Shown: one piece after another, positions 17,755-25,515 of the stretch
Numbering within the stretch: the stretch's first letter is position 1
Layout: the number at the start of each line of letters is the position of its first letter
Source of the DNA: DASZGI01 sp035938995
GTDB taxonomy: Bacteria > Actinomycetota > Actinomycetes > Streptomycetales > Catenulisporaceae
Assembly: GCF_035938995.1 (NCBI RefSeq)
Contig: NZ_DASZGI010000166.1
Coordinates: 4,147 to 68,146, forward strand
Length of the DNA: 64,000 nucleotides
Direction of reading: 5' to 3'
Notes under the pieces: model-generated
What the model was told of the DNA's origin: nothing
Databases searched by the model: none
What the model saw: the letters and a program-made list of their open reading frames with translations, nothing else
Program-made: the position numbers and the translations under genes

Positions 17755-18339
17755 TCATGCCTGTGGCGTTTGAAGCCGGGCGAGCAGCGCGGTCGCGTCG
17801 GCGGCGAAGGTCCGGCCCGCGGCACGGCGCTCGGCGGCCAGGTCCGCCAGCATGAGCGCGAGTTCGGCGTCGGCGCGCTCGTCCAGTGCGTCGATCGCGG
17901 CCAGCTCGATGCCCATGAACACGCACTTGAGCACCCCTTGCCGCCAGGCCGCGGCGTCCAGGTGCCGGGCATAAGGACCCAGCGATGCGGCGACCAGGCG
18001 GGGATCGTTCGTGCGCAGCGCGTCGCGCAGCAGCTCCACGGCGCCGTCCGCGAGGTCGAGCCGGGGCAGCGCGCGCAGCACGCCCCGCTTCTCGGCCGCG
18101 TCACCGTCGTGGTAGAGCACTGTCACGGTCGCGGCCAGCGCTTCACCGCGTTGTGGCAACGCGGTCAACAGCACGGTGCGTGCCGCGTCGTCGACGGTCC
18201 AGCTGGCCTCCTGCGGACCGGGGTGCGGCAGCGGTCCGCGTCCGCAGTGCCGGCCGGCCGACGGAAACAGCTCCCTGATGGCGTCCGGATCGGCGGCGAC
18301 GCGGGCGGCAGCGGCGCCGAGCCAGCCAGGATCGGTCAC
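17755..18339 (-). CDS. EboA-domain protein
   Basis: This 194-aa, largely helical, alanine/leucine-rich soluble protein has no catalytic motif I can name. FMGIELAAIDALDERADAEL and the repeated L-x-x-A-L-P-R-L helices agree with the EboA family, which is found only with the other ebo genes. The ATG shares ATGA with the stop of the preceding TIM-barrel gene, and the TatD-like gene follows after about 29 bp. The assignment rests mainly on position and general character. Confidence 0.75.
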   Translation of the reverse strand: MTDPGWLGAAAARVAADPDAIRELFPSAGRHCGRGPLPHPGPQEASWTVDDAARTVLLTALPQRGEALAATVTVLYHDGDAAEKRGVLRALPRLDLADGAVELLRDALRTNDPRLVAASLGPYARHLDAAAWRQGVLKCVFMGIELAAIDALDERADAELALMLADLAAERRAAGRTFAADATALLARLQTPQA

Positions 18340-19193
18340 CCGGGCTCCTTCTGTTCGGCGGCGCGCAGGAATGCCAGCGACTCACGGGCCACGACCGGCG
18401 CCGCGTGCGAGTGGCGGGGCAGCTCCACGGAGACCAGCCCGCGATAGCCGCAGTCCGCGAGCGCGCGCAGCACCGGAGGGAAGTCGATCTCGCCGACGCC
18501 GAACTCAAGATGCTCATGCACGCCGCGCCGCATATCGTCGATCTGCACCGTGGTCAGGTACGGCCCGGCCCTGGCGACGCAATCCGGCACCGGTTCGGGT
18601 TCGAGGCAGCGGCAGTGCCCGATGTCGAGCGTCAGCCCGAACACGCCGGGAGCGCCGAGCGCCGCGCGCAACGCGAACCACTGATCGAGCGTCTGCACGA
18701 GCATGCCCGGCTCGGGCTCGAACCCGATCCGCACGCCGGCCGCGTCGGCCTCAGCCACCAGCGCGGCGCAGCCGCGCACCAGCCGGTCCCACGCCTGGCC
18801 CGGCGCCAGCTGCGGCGGCGCGGTGCCGGACCAGCACGAGACCGCCTCGGCACCGAGGTCGGCGGCGATGTGCACGGCGCGGCGCAGCAGGTCGAGCCGG
18901 GGTTCGGGGTCGTCGTCGAGCAGGGTCGGGGCGTGTTTGCCCTGGGGGTTGAGCAGGTAGCGGGCACCGGTCTCGACGACGACCGCGAGCCCGAGCCGCT
19001 CCAGCCGCACCGCCAGCCGCGCGAGCCGGCGGGGCAGGCCGGGCGGGTAGGGGTCGAGGTGCCGGTGGTCGAGGGTGAGCGCGACCCCGACGTATCCGAG
19101 CTCTGCGACGATGGCCAGGGCGTCGTCGAGTCGGTGGTCGCCGAAGCCGTTAGTTCCGTAGCCGAATCGCAGGGCCTTGTCGGACGTCGTCAT
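18336..19193 (-). CDS. Sugar phosphate isomerase/epimerase-like TIM-barrel protein
   Basis: This 285-aa AP-endonuclease-2-family barrel starts LRFGYGTNGFGDHRLDDAL and ends strands with FEPEPGM, LDIGHC and SVELPRHS, supplying the usual Glu/Asp/His metal ligands. It is distinct from the EboE-like barrel in the same operon and is an extra member compared with the six-gene ebo set. Its likely role is isomerising or epimerising the sugar or cyclitol intermediate. It overlaps its neighbours on both sides by 4 bp. Confidence 0.83.
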   Translation of the reverse strand: MTTSDKALRFGYGTNGFGDHRLDDALAIVAELGYVGVALTLDHRHLDPYPPGLPRRLARLAVRLERLGLAVVVETGARYLLNPQGKHAPTLLDDDPEPRLDLLRRAVHIAADLGAEAVSCWSGTAPPQLAPGQAWDRLVRGCAALVAEADAAGVRIGFEPEPGMLVQTLDQWFALRAALGAPGVFGLTLDIGHCRCLEPEPVPDCVARAGPYLTTVQIDDMRRGVHEHLEFGVGEIDFPPVLRALADCGYRGLVSVELPRHSHAAPVVARESLAFLRAAEQKEPG

Positions 19194-20062
19194 GTTACCG
19201 CCGTCCTGGCGGCGAGGCGGCGGCCGACCGCGGCGGCCAGGGCCAGCGCCGCCGCCGCTCCCGGCATTCCCAGCCCGGCGGCCAGCGTGCCCTGGAGAGC
19301 AGGCAGGCTGGTGATGCCCGCACCGACGGCGCGGCGCACGTTGGCCGCGCTCGGCTCGGCGGCCGCACGCAGCTGCGGCGCGCCGTAGAGCGCGGCGTAT
19401 CCGGCGGCGAACGCTCCCGTCAGGAGCCTGCGAGAACTTTGGCCGCGTGCCGGCGCCGTGGCCAGCGTCGTCACCGCGGCCGTCGCGATCAGCGTGGCCG
19501 CCGGCAGCCCGCGGCTCGCGCCGTGAACCTCGTAGCGCGACAGCGCAGTCACCGTATACGTGTGCGCTGCGATGGTGAGCGCCGGCAGCGCGGCCCGGCG
19601 CATCCGGCCCGCGCTCGCGCCGAGCAGGACGTCCAGACCCCGGCAGGCCGCCATCGCGGCCGGCCCGACGACAGTGCCCTTCAACGCGACGTCGTACGCC
19701 CACACCGTCCCGGCCAGCACGCTCGCCGTCGCCGCGGCGCTCCTGCCGCCGGAGAACCCTGCGAGCACGCACCCCGCCGCCGTCAGACCGACGGCCAACC
19801 CGAACGCGTCGCCGGGCCGCACCCGTCCCGACGGGATCGGCCGGTGCGGGCGTTCGGCGGCGTCGAGGTCGCGATCCGCCCAATCGTTGGCGGCCATTCC
19901 AGCCCAGTAGAGGCATACGGACGCGGCGGCCAGTCCGGCGGTGCGAGTGACGGCGCGGGTGCTGAGATCGCCGGTCGCGGCGGCGCCGACTAGGGCGTCT
20001 CCCGGCACGGACAGCGCGGCCGGGGCGCGCACCAGCTCGGCCAGGTCGCCGCAGGTCGTCAT
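19190..20062 (-). CDS. EboC-like UbiA-superfamily prenyltransferase
   Basis: This 290-aa polytopic membrane protein has the first Asp-rich motif NDxxDxxxD at N59-D67 (NDWADRDLD) followed by RPHRPIPSG, the UbiA signature for Mg-diphosphate binding. A second acidic region lies in CRGLDVLLGAS. UbiA enzymes attach a prenyl diphosphate chain to an acceptor at the membrane. Within this operon the acceptor could be a cyclitol made by the adjacent inositol-phosphate synthase homologue; this is an inference. It begins 38 bp after that gene and shares ATGA with the next. Confidence 0.9.
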   Translation of the reverse strand: MTTCGDLAELVRAPAALSVPGDALVGAAATGDLSTRAVTRTAGLAAASVCLYWAGMAANDWADRDLDAAERPHRPIPSGRVRPGDAFGLAVGLTAAGCVLAGFSGGRSAAATASVLAGTVWAYDVALKGTVVGPAAMAACRGLDVLLGASAGRMRRAALPALTIAAHTYTVTALSRYEVHGASRGLPAATLIATAAVTTLATAPARGQSSRRLLTGAFAAGYAALYGAPQLRAAAEPSAANVRRAVGAGITSLPALQGTLAAGLGMPGAAAALALAAAVGRRLAARTAVT

Positions 20063-20099
20063 CGGCGCGGGCACGTGCGGCTCAACCCGGTCAGTGTCG

Positions 20100-21260
20100 T
20101 CATCCGATACCGGCGACGAAGGCGCGCAGCGCCTCCCACTGCGCGCCGAGCGCGTGTTCGGCCGGTCCGAGCGGGTCTTTGAAGAAGAACGCCAGCGCGT
20201 GCAGCGCTCCGCGGTGCCCGGCGCGGTGCGCCGCGGCGGTGATCCGGGCCAGATCGAGCACGAGCGGGGCGGCCAGCGCGGAGTCGCAGCCGTGCCAGGT
20301 GAACTCCAGGCGCATCGCCGTGCCGAGGAAGCCGGAAAAGCCGACCAGGTCCCACGCGGTCTTGAAGTCGCCGAGGTCTTCGACGTACTCGATCCGGGTC
20401 GGCCCGTCGGGCTGATAGCCGAGGGTTTCGGCGAGCACCCGCTGTTTGCTGGCGCTCTTCGCGGCGTTGGCGCCGGGTGCGGCGAGGGACGCGCCGTCTC
20501 CGCCGCCGAGCAGGTTGAACCCGGACCACGAGCGCACCTGCAGGCGGCGCATCGCGAACATCGGCGCCAGCACCGAGCGCAGCAGCGTCTCCCCCGTCTT
20601 GCCGTCGTGTCCGGCGTACGGCAGCCGCTCACGCTCGGCCAACTCGGCGAGCGCGGGCAGGCGCGCGCCGGTCGACGGAGTGAAATCCACATACGGGCAT
20701 CCCGAGCGGAACGCGGCGTAGGCGTAGAGCGAGCTGGGCGGCAGCACGTCGCGGGACGCCCCGGCGAGCGCGGACTCCAGCGCGGCCAGGCTCGCGTGAG
20801 CCGGGTCCGGCGCGGCGGCCGGCTCGGTCGACGACACGTTGACGACGACGATCCGGTCGAGGCCGTGGCGGCGCCGGAACGAGGCGAGGTCCGCGGCGAC
20901 CGCGTCCGCGAGGTCGGCCTGCCCGAGGCCCGAGGGCACCGGTCGCAGTTCGGCGTCGACCGCGTCCATGTCGTCTTCGAGGGCTGTCACCAGACCGTCT
21001 GGCAGCACGCCAGCGCTGGCGAGCAGCCGTGCCTTCTTCGCCAGGCGCCCGGCCGCGACGTCGTGGCCGCCGAACACCAGATCGGCGAACGGCGGCAGGG
21101 CCGTGTTGCGCAGGTCAGGGTGCACAGTGACACAGCCGACCGGCTCGACCAGCCCGCGGCGCAGGGCCAGCGCGCCGGTGATCGTGGTGGTGGCGACCGA
21201 TCCGCGGCCGCCGATGAGCCAGACCCCTGTGCGCACACGCCCTCCAGCGATGGTTCTCAC
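20100..21260 (-). CDS. Myo-inositol-1-phosphate synthase family protein
   Basis: This 386-aa protein has an NAD-binding motif IGGRGSVATTT (16-26), HDGKTGETLLRSVLAPM and the KSASK lysine cluster, the conserved elements of inositol-1-phosphate synthases that cyclise glucose 6-phosphate. It is not like the shorter housekeeping enzyme of mycobacteria and streptomycetes that begins with a VGVGNCA-type loop. In canonical ebo operons this slot is taken by EboD, a dehydroquinate-synthase-like sugar cyclase. A different cyclase here suggests that the pathway needs a carbocycle and that its identity may vary. Gaps on either side are 37 and 29 bp. Confidence 0.85.
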   Translation of the reverse strand: MRTIAGGRVRTGVWLIGGRGSVATTTITGALALRRGLVEPVGCVTVHPDLRNTALPPFADLVFGGHDVAAGRLAKKARLLASAGVLPDGLVTALEDDMDAVDAELRPVPSGLGQADLADAVAADLASFRRRHGLDRIVVVNVSSTEPAAAPDPAHASLAALESALAGASRDVLPPSSLYAYAAFRSGCPYVDFTPSTGARLPALAELAERERLPYAGHDGKTGETLLRSVLAPMFAMRRLQVRSWSGFNLLGGGDGASLAAPGANAAKSASKQRVLAETLGYQPDGPTRIEYVEDLGDFKTAWDLVGFSGFLGTAMRLEFTWHGCDSALAAPLVLDLARITAAAHRAGHRGALHALAFFFKDPLGPAEHALGAQWEALRAFVAGIG

Positions 21261-21289
21261 TCGCGGGTTTCTTATTCACTGCTTCCCGT

Positions 21290-22486
21290 TCACTGCTTCT
21301 TACTCAGGATATTGATTGTGCTGAGCGCGAACGCGGTACTGAGTACGGCGTCGAACTCGAGCCACCGGGGGTTCGGGTTGGTCCAGCAGCCCTCGGGCGA
21401 TTGGGCCGCGCGCAGTGCCGCCCCGAGCTCGGCACTACACGCATGCCGCGTGCCGTCAGCGGTCTGGATCACCTCGACCCCGGCGCCGTCGAGCGCTTGG
21501 GCGAGGGAGAAGACGTACAGGTACCAGCCGGCCTGCGTCATGTCGTCGGAGTCCGTCTGTCGGAACCCGCCGTGCTCCGTGGGCCACAGCGGGCGCTGGC
21601 CCGCATGCATGACGTCGGCGAAGCCCGCGTGCTCGGTCACCGAGTAGTGATCCCGTATCCAGCGCAGCGCGGCGGCTGCCTCGGGCGCGTCCGGCGACAG
21701 CCCGGACCGCAGATACGCGGTCAGTCCTTGGCAGGTGCTGATTCCGGAGGCGACGACCGGATCGGCGTCGGCTCTCCTCGTCCATCCCGGCGGTCGGCGC
21801 AGGTTCTCCAGCGTCGAGACGATCCCGCCGTCGCCGCTGAGCTGGAAACCGTTGCCCGCGAGGTAATCGAGCACGTCCGGCCGAGTGTTGACGCCCAGGT
21901 CGTTCTGGCAGCTGCGTACGTACTCGATGACGCCGGTCAGGAAGGGATCGCCGGGCAGGACGCCGGCGCGGCGCATGCCCTCGGCGGCCATGCTGGTGGG
22001 CGAGATCATCGCGAACGTACGGGTGAAGGTGGCGTGCGGGTCCTGCGGCGTCGGGGCCGGGGCCACCATGCCGTGGCCGATGCCGCCGTGGTCCAGGCTG
22101 CCGTGCCGCTGGTTGCGGCGCAGGTAGTCGACGGCCCCGATGATCTGCGCAGCGTGACGCCCCGCGCCGCCCGGCAGCATCCAGAGCGCCAGCGCCGTGC
22201 AGTACGGCCGGTAGTAGCGGCCGTCTTCGCCGTCGCCGAACGAACCGTCAGGGTTCTGGCGCGCGGCGAGCCATGTCACGCCCTGGCCGACCGCGTCCGA
22301 GTGCGGCGCGTCGCCGTCGTCGAGTGCGGTCAGGGCCAGCACGGTCATCGCGACGCTCGGCGCCGAGACGCCGGGGCGCAGCGGCAGCGTCCACGCTCCG
22401 GACGCGTCTTGCCGGGCCAGCAGCCAGGATTCGGCGCGTGCCCGCATGCCGTCGAGCGACGACGCGGCGTTGACTGGCACCGTCAC
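21290..22486 (-). CDS. Prenyltransferase/squalene-cyclase-repeat protein with DxDD motif
   Basis: This 398-aa protein has several alpha-barrel repeats with QW-type motifs (QDASGAW 26-32, QNPDGSF 77-83, QSPEGCW 362-368). D312-S-D-D315, followed by M-T, resembles the DxDDTA acid motif of class II terpene cyclases. The protein is shorter than squalene-hopene cyclase (about 630 aa) and could be a single-barrel cyclase, a non-catalytic scaffold, or related to protein prenyltransferase beta subunits. No signal peptide is seen. The GTG start shares GTGA with the GAF gene stop. Confidence 0.75.
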   Translation of the reverse strand: MTVPVNAASSLDGMRARAESWLLARQDASGAWTLPLRPGVSAPSVAMTVLALTALDDGDAPHSDAVGQGVTWLAARQNPDGSFGDGEDGRYYRPYCTALALWMLPGGAGRHAAQIIGAVDYLRRNQRHGSLDHGGIGHGMVAPAPTPQDPHATFTRTFAMISPTSMAAEGMRRAGVLPGDPFLTGVIEYVRSCQNDLGVNTRPDVLDYLAGNGFQLSGDGGIVSTLENLRRPPGWTRRADADPVVASGISTCQGLTAYLRSGLSPDAPEAAAALRWIRDHYSVTEHAGFADVMHAGQRPLWPTEHGGFRQTDSDDMTQAGWYLYVFSLAQALDGAGVEVIQTADGTRHACSAELGAALRAAQSPEGCWTNPNPRWLEFDAVLSTAFALSTINILSKKQ

Positions 22487-22959
22487 GGGGACACCTGTTC
22501 GATCACCGGCACCGGTTGCACGGCATCGGCGGGAACAGCCGGAACGGTGAGAAGCCTGGTCGCCGCCGCCGTCAGACTGCTGATTTCCCCCTCCGGGATC
22601 TCGCGCTCGTCGTCGAAGGCGATCCCCACGACGCCGACGATCTCGCCGGCCTCGTCGCGAACCGGCAGGGCGACGGCCGCTCCCGCCCCGACCGCGCGTG
22701 CCCCCGGCCGCACGACGCCTCCGGCCGTGTCGGACTTCAGGTCGCAGGTCTGCACGGGTTCGCCGCGCAGCCACGCGGTGCCCGCCATTCCCTTGCCGCG
22801 CGGGATCACCGCGACCGCGGCACGCAGCGGCTCGGGCAGATTCACGTCCGCGGTCAGCAGCAGATCGTCCCGGTGGACGAGATGCACGGACCCCGCGACA
22901 CCGCCGAACACCTCGACGTAGCCGCGCAGCCGCGCGCGCAGTTCGTCCTCTTGCGCCAT
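22483..22959 (-). CDS. GAF-domain protein
   Basis: This 158-aa protein is mostly one GAF domain (about residues 10-140: PRGKGMAGTAWLRGEPVQTCDL, then VALPVRDEAGEIVGVVGIAF). GAF domains bind small ligands. There is no DNA-binding or catalytic domain, so it may act as a sensor or partner protein for the pathway. It is the first gene of the ebo-type operon, reading from the divergent region at 22960-23198. Confidence 0.83.
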   Translation of the reverse strand: MAQEDELRARLRGYVEVFGGVAGSVHLVHRDDLLLTADVNLPEPLRAAVAVIPRGKGMAGTAWLRGEPVQTCDLKSDTAGGVVRPGARAVGAGAAVALPVRDEAGEIVGVVGIAFDDEREIPEGEISSLTAAATRLLTVPAVPADAVQPVPVIEQVSP

Positions 22960-23028
22960 TGTCGCCCTCCGCCTCCGGGACTGATGCTCCGTTTCGTATC
23001 AGTGATCTACTCGCCGTTCGTCCTCGGA

Positions 23029-23054
23029 TCAATGATTCCTCGGATGTTTCATCG
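23029..23054 (+). promoter_or_regulatory. Shared operator-like element, site B (ebo operon / DUF1080 gene)
   Basis: AATGATTCCTCGGATGTTTC followed by ATCG aligns with sites A and C over more than 20 bp. It sits in the 239-bp divergent region between the GAF-led operon and the secreted DUF1080-type gene and could control both. The rest of this region (22960-23198) is comparatively AT-rich and holds no gene. Confidence 0.55.
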
Positions 23055-23198
23055 TGTTTCACTGGACATGACGCGCATAGCTCCAGGTCGATATGAAAAT
23101 GCACGCTGTAACATCCTATGAATTGTTGATTCGATTCTGATTGTGGAGTACGCCTCCGGCTGGTGGCACAACCCACACCGAACAGACAGGGAGCAGAT

Positions 23199-23927
23199 AT
23201 GCGCCGACCGCTCGCAATCCTCGCCGCCGCAGCCGTCGTGCTCGCGGCGTCCGTCGCCGCGCCGACCCCGGCCGCGCAGGCCGCCGCCGCGACCAAGCCC
23301 CCGGCCGCCAACCCCTACGGCGACCCGAACCTGGTCTCCATGTTCGACGGCACCAATCTCAACGGCTGGACCCAGGCGGCGCCCGGAGAGTGGTCCGTCG
23401 TGGGCGGCGCGATCCACGGCAACGGCACCGCCCGGGGCTGGATCTACTACAACGTCAAGCAGGCGGGCACCTTCCGCTGGATCTTCAACGTGCGGCAGGT
23501 CAGCGGGAACCACGCGCCGACCGTGCTGATCTGGGGCACGGTGACGCCGCTGCGCGACGCCCTGAGCGCGATCCAGTTCCAGCCGCCGAACGGCGGGCAC
23601 TGGGACTACCGCCCCGGGCACAACAACGGCGGAAAGGGCGAGTTCACCCAGTTGCCGCACACGAAGATCCCGACCTCGTCCTGGGCGCAGTGCGAGATCA
23701 TCGCCGACCAGGCCACCGGCGTCGCCCGGATGGCCTGCTGCCCGCTGGCCCCTGGCGCCGCCACCTGCAAGGGCGTCGAGGTACTGGACTTCAAGGACAA
23801 GACGGCCGGGCGCGTCGGTCCGCTGGCGATCCAGGTGCACAACAAGGGCATCCACGACGAGTACAAGAGCCTTTACCTCGAGTCGCCGGTCGTCGACAAC
23901 CCCGGCGGCTTCATCACCACCAAGTAG
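23199..23927 (+). CDS. Secreted DUF1080-type (3-keto-disaccharide hydrolase/LamG-like) protein
   Basis: This 242-aa protein has a clear Sec signal (MRRPLAILAAAAVVLAASVAA, Ala-rich site near residue 30). The mature part starts LVSMFDGTNLNGWT, the characteristic opening of the DUF1080/3-keto-glycoside hydrolase jelly roll, and has WSVVGGAIHG and GPLAIQVHNKG strands. Family members act on glycosides or bind carbohydrate outside the cell. AGGGAG lies before the ATG. It is followed by a strong hairpin and diverges from the ebo-type operon. Confidence 0.85.
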   Translation: MRRPLAILAAAAVVLAASVAAPTPAAQAAAATKPPAANPYGDPNLVSMFDGTNLNGWTQAAPGEWSVVGGAIHGNGTARGWIYYNVKQAGTFRWIFNVRQVSGNHAPTVLIWGTVTPLRDALSAIQFQPPNGGHWDYRPGHNNGGKGEFTQLPHTKIPTSSWAQCEIIADQATGVARMACCPLAPGAATCKGVEVLDFKDKTAGRVGPLAIQVHNKGIHDEYKSLYLESPVVDNPGGFITTK

Positions 23928-23970
23928 CAGTAGCGACAAGGGCTGACAGCCCTGATAGCTGAGCCGGAAC

Positions 23971-24007
23971 GCGGGTCCCAGTCCCCTCGCGGGGAGCCGG
24001 GACCCGC
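23971..24007. terminator. Bidirectional hairpin terminator between convergent genes
   Basis: GCGGGTCCC and GGGACCCGC form a 9-bp perfect stem with an inner CCCC/GGGG stem, placed between the convergent DUF1080 and beta-propeller genes. Confidence 0.75.
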
Positions 24008-24038
24008 TCTTTCAACCGGCGCTGTTCGGGACTCTCGC

Positions 24039-25442
24039 TCAGCGCGGGGCGAGCGCGGTGACGGTGCCGTCCATGCCGGGCGCCAGCAGGTGCCCGTCCC
24101 CGATCGACGGCGCGCCCCAGTACTGCGCGCCGGACGGGTTCTTGTAGGCGAACAACTGCTTGCCGCTCGTCGCGTTCAGCACGAGCACGTCCGGCCCGGC
24201 GGGCACCGCGATCACGCCCGGGGCCGCGGCGATGGCGCCGAGCACGTGGCCGGTCGTGGCGCAGAACTGCCACTTGGACGCCCCGGTCGCCGGGTTCAGG
24301 GCACGGACACCGCCGGCGCAGCTCTTGCCGCCGATCTTGGTGCTGCCGCCGGCGACGTACAGGGTCGAGCCGTCCCACACGGCCGGCGAGAGCGTGCCGT
24401 TGCCGCCCTGCGGGTTGTCCCCGCTGACCGCCACCTGGTCTTCCCAGACCGGCCCGGCCGCGATGTTCGTGCGGTCCCAGGCGTAGAAGATGCCGTTCTT
24501 GTTGCCGAGGCCGACCAGCTGCCGGGCCTTCCCGCCGATCGTCGCGGTGAACAGCGTGGGCACCGAGCCGAAGTCGCCGTCGGCCAGCCGCTGGCTCGCG
24601 GGCACCGTCCAGTGCGCGAGCACGGCCAGGTCGGAGGTGCGCAGCTCGATCAGCGAGAACGCCAGGTTGGTGCCGCCGCCGCTCGGACCGCCTCCGGGCA
24701 CGTACATGTCCCCGGTGGCGGTGTCGATCGTCGGCGTGCCGAAGATGCCGCCGCCGACGCTGACGCTCGTCTGCAGCGCGCCGGTCATGGCGTCCAGCTT
24801 GTAGACGCGCGCCGCGATCACCGGCTGGTCGGCCAGCGACGAGGTCGAGACGTACACGCTGCCGCCGAGCACGCGCACCGAGCTCCAGGCGAACGTGTCG
24901 CCGCCGACCGCGACGATGTTGGTCCGCCAAATGATCGCACCCGTGCTCGCATTGATCGCGAAGGCCGCGACCTGGCCGCCGCCGACGGTGTCGTTGCCGC
25001 CGCCGAACGCCCAGAGCACCGGCGTGCTGCCGATCTCGCCGTACGCCGGGGTCGCGGCGGCGCCGGCGACCTTCGGGCTGCACTTGCCGCAGGTGGTCGT
25101 GCCGATCGCGCGCGTCCAGAGCGTGGCGCCGGAGGCGAGCGAGGTCGCGTGCAGGTTCCCGTCCCAGGAGCCCCAGTAAGCGACTCCCCCGACGACGAGC
25201 GGCTGCGCGCTCGCGGCGCGGCCGCTGTGCGCGACCCACGTCGCGTGCAGCGTGGCCGCGTTGCCGGCGTTGATCGTCATGTCGCCGGCGTTGAGGCCGG
25301 ACCCGGCGTCGTTGTACGTGTACTGAGCCCAGTCCGCGCCGCCGGCCTGGGCGCTGGCCGCCTGGCCGGACGCGGCCCACAGCCCGCCGGCCAGGACGGT
25401 TGCGACCGCGGCTACCGGGACGTACCTCTTCCAGAGTTTCAC
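24039..25442 (-). CDS. Secreted PQQ-like beta-propeller repeat protein
   Basis: This 467-aa protein has an N-terminal signal peptide (MKLWKRYVPVAAVATVLAGG) and then repeated blades with G-x-x-Y-W/F-x-x-D and LDAxTG patterns (YKLDAMTGAL, NATSGKQLFAY, LNPATGASKW), typical of PQQ-enzyme-like propellers. The Trp-docking and catalytic residues of true quinoprotein dehydrogenases are not evident, so binding or scaffolding is more likely. CGKCSPK and the later CAGG and FCAT segments offer cysteines for disulfides. It is the most distal minus-strand gene of the polysaccharide locus. Confidence 0.82.
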   Translation of the reverse strand: MKLWKRYVPVAAVATVLAGGLWAASGQAASAQAGGADWAQYTYNDAGSGLNAGDMTINAGNAATLHATWVAHSGRAASAQPLVVGGVAYWGSWDGNLHATSLASGATLWTRAIGTTTCGKCSPKVAGAAATPAYGEIGSTPVLWAFGGGNDTVGGGQVAAFAINASTGAIIWRTNIVAVGGDTFAWSSVRVLGGSVYVSTSSLADQPVIAARVYKLDAMTGALQTSVSVGGGIFGTPTIDTATGDMYVPGGGPSGGGTNLAFSLIELRTSDLAVLAHWTVPASQRLADGDFGSVPTLFTATIGGKARQLVGLGNKNGIFYAWDRTNIAAGPVWEDQVAVSGDNPQGGNGTLSPAVWDGSTLYVAGGSTKIGGKSCAGGVRALNPATGASKWQFCATTGHVLGAIAAAPGVIAVPAGPDVLVLNATSGKQLFAYKNPSGAQYWGAPSIGDGHLLAPGMDGTVTALAPR

Positions 25443-25515
25443 GTGCGTGCCTCCAAAGGCGTCGAGACGTGCGCATGGACTTTCGGCGTGCGCCGCGCCG
25501 AAGGCGGAACCGGAC

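Noticed and set aside
15686..17926. One 746-codon fusion of TatD-like and EboE-like proteins
   Set aside because: The open frame results from a one-base frameshift; each part has its own start and the TatD-like C-terminus is found in the adjacent frame.
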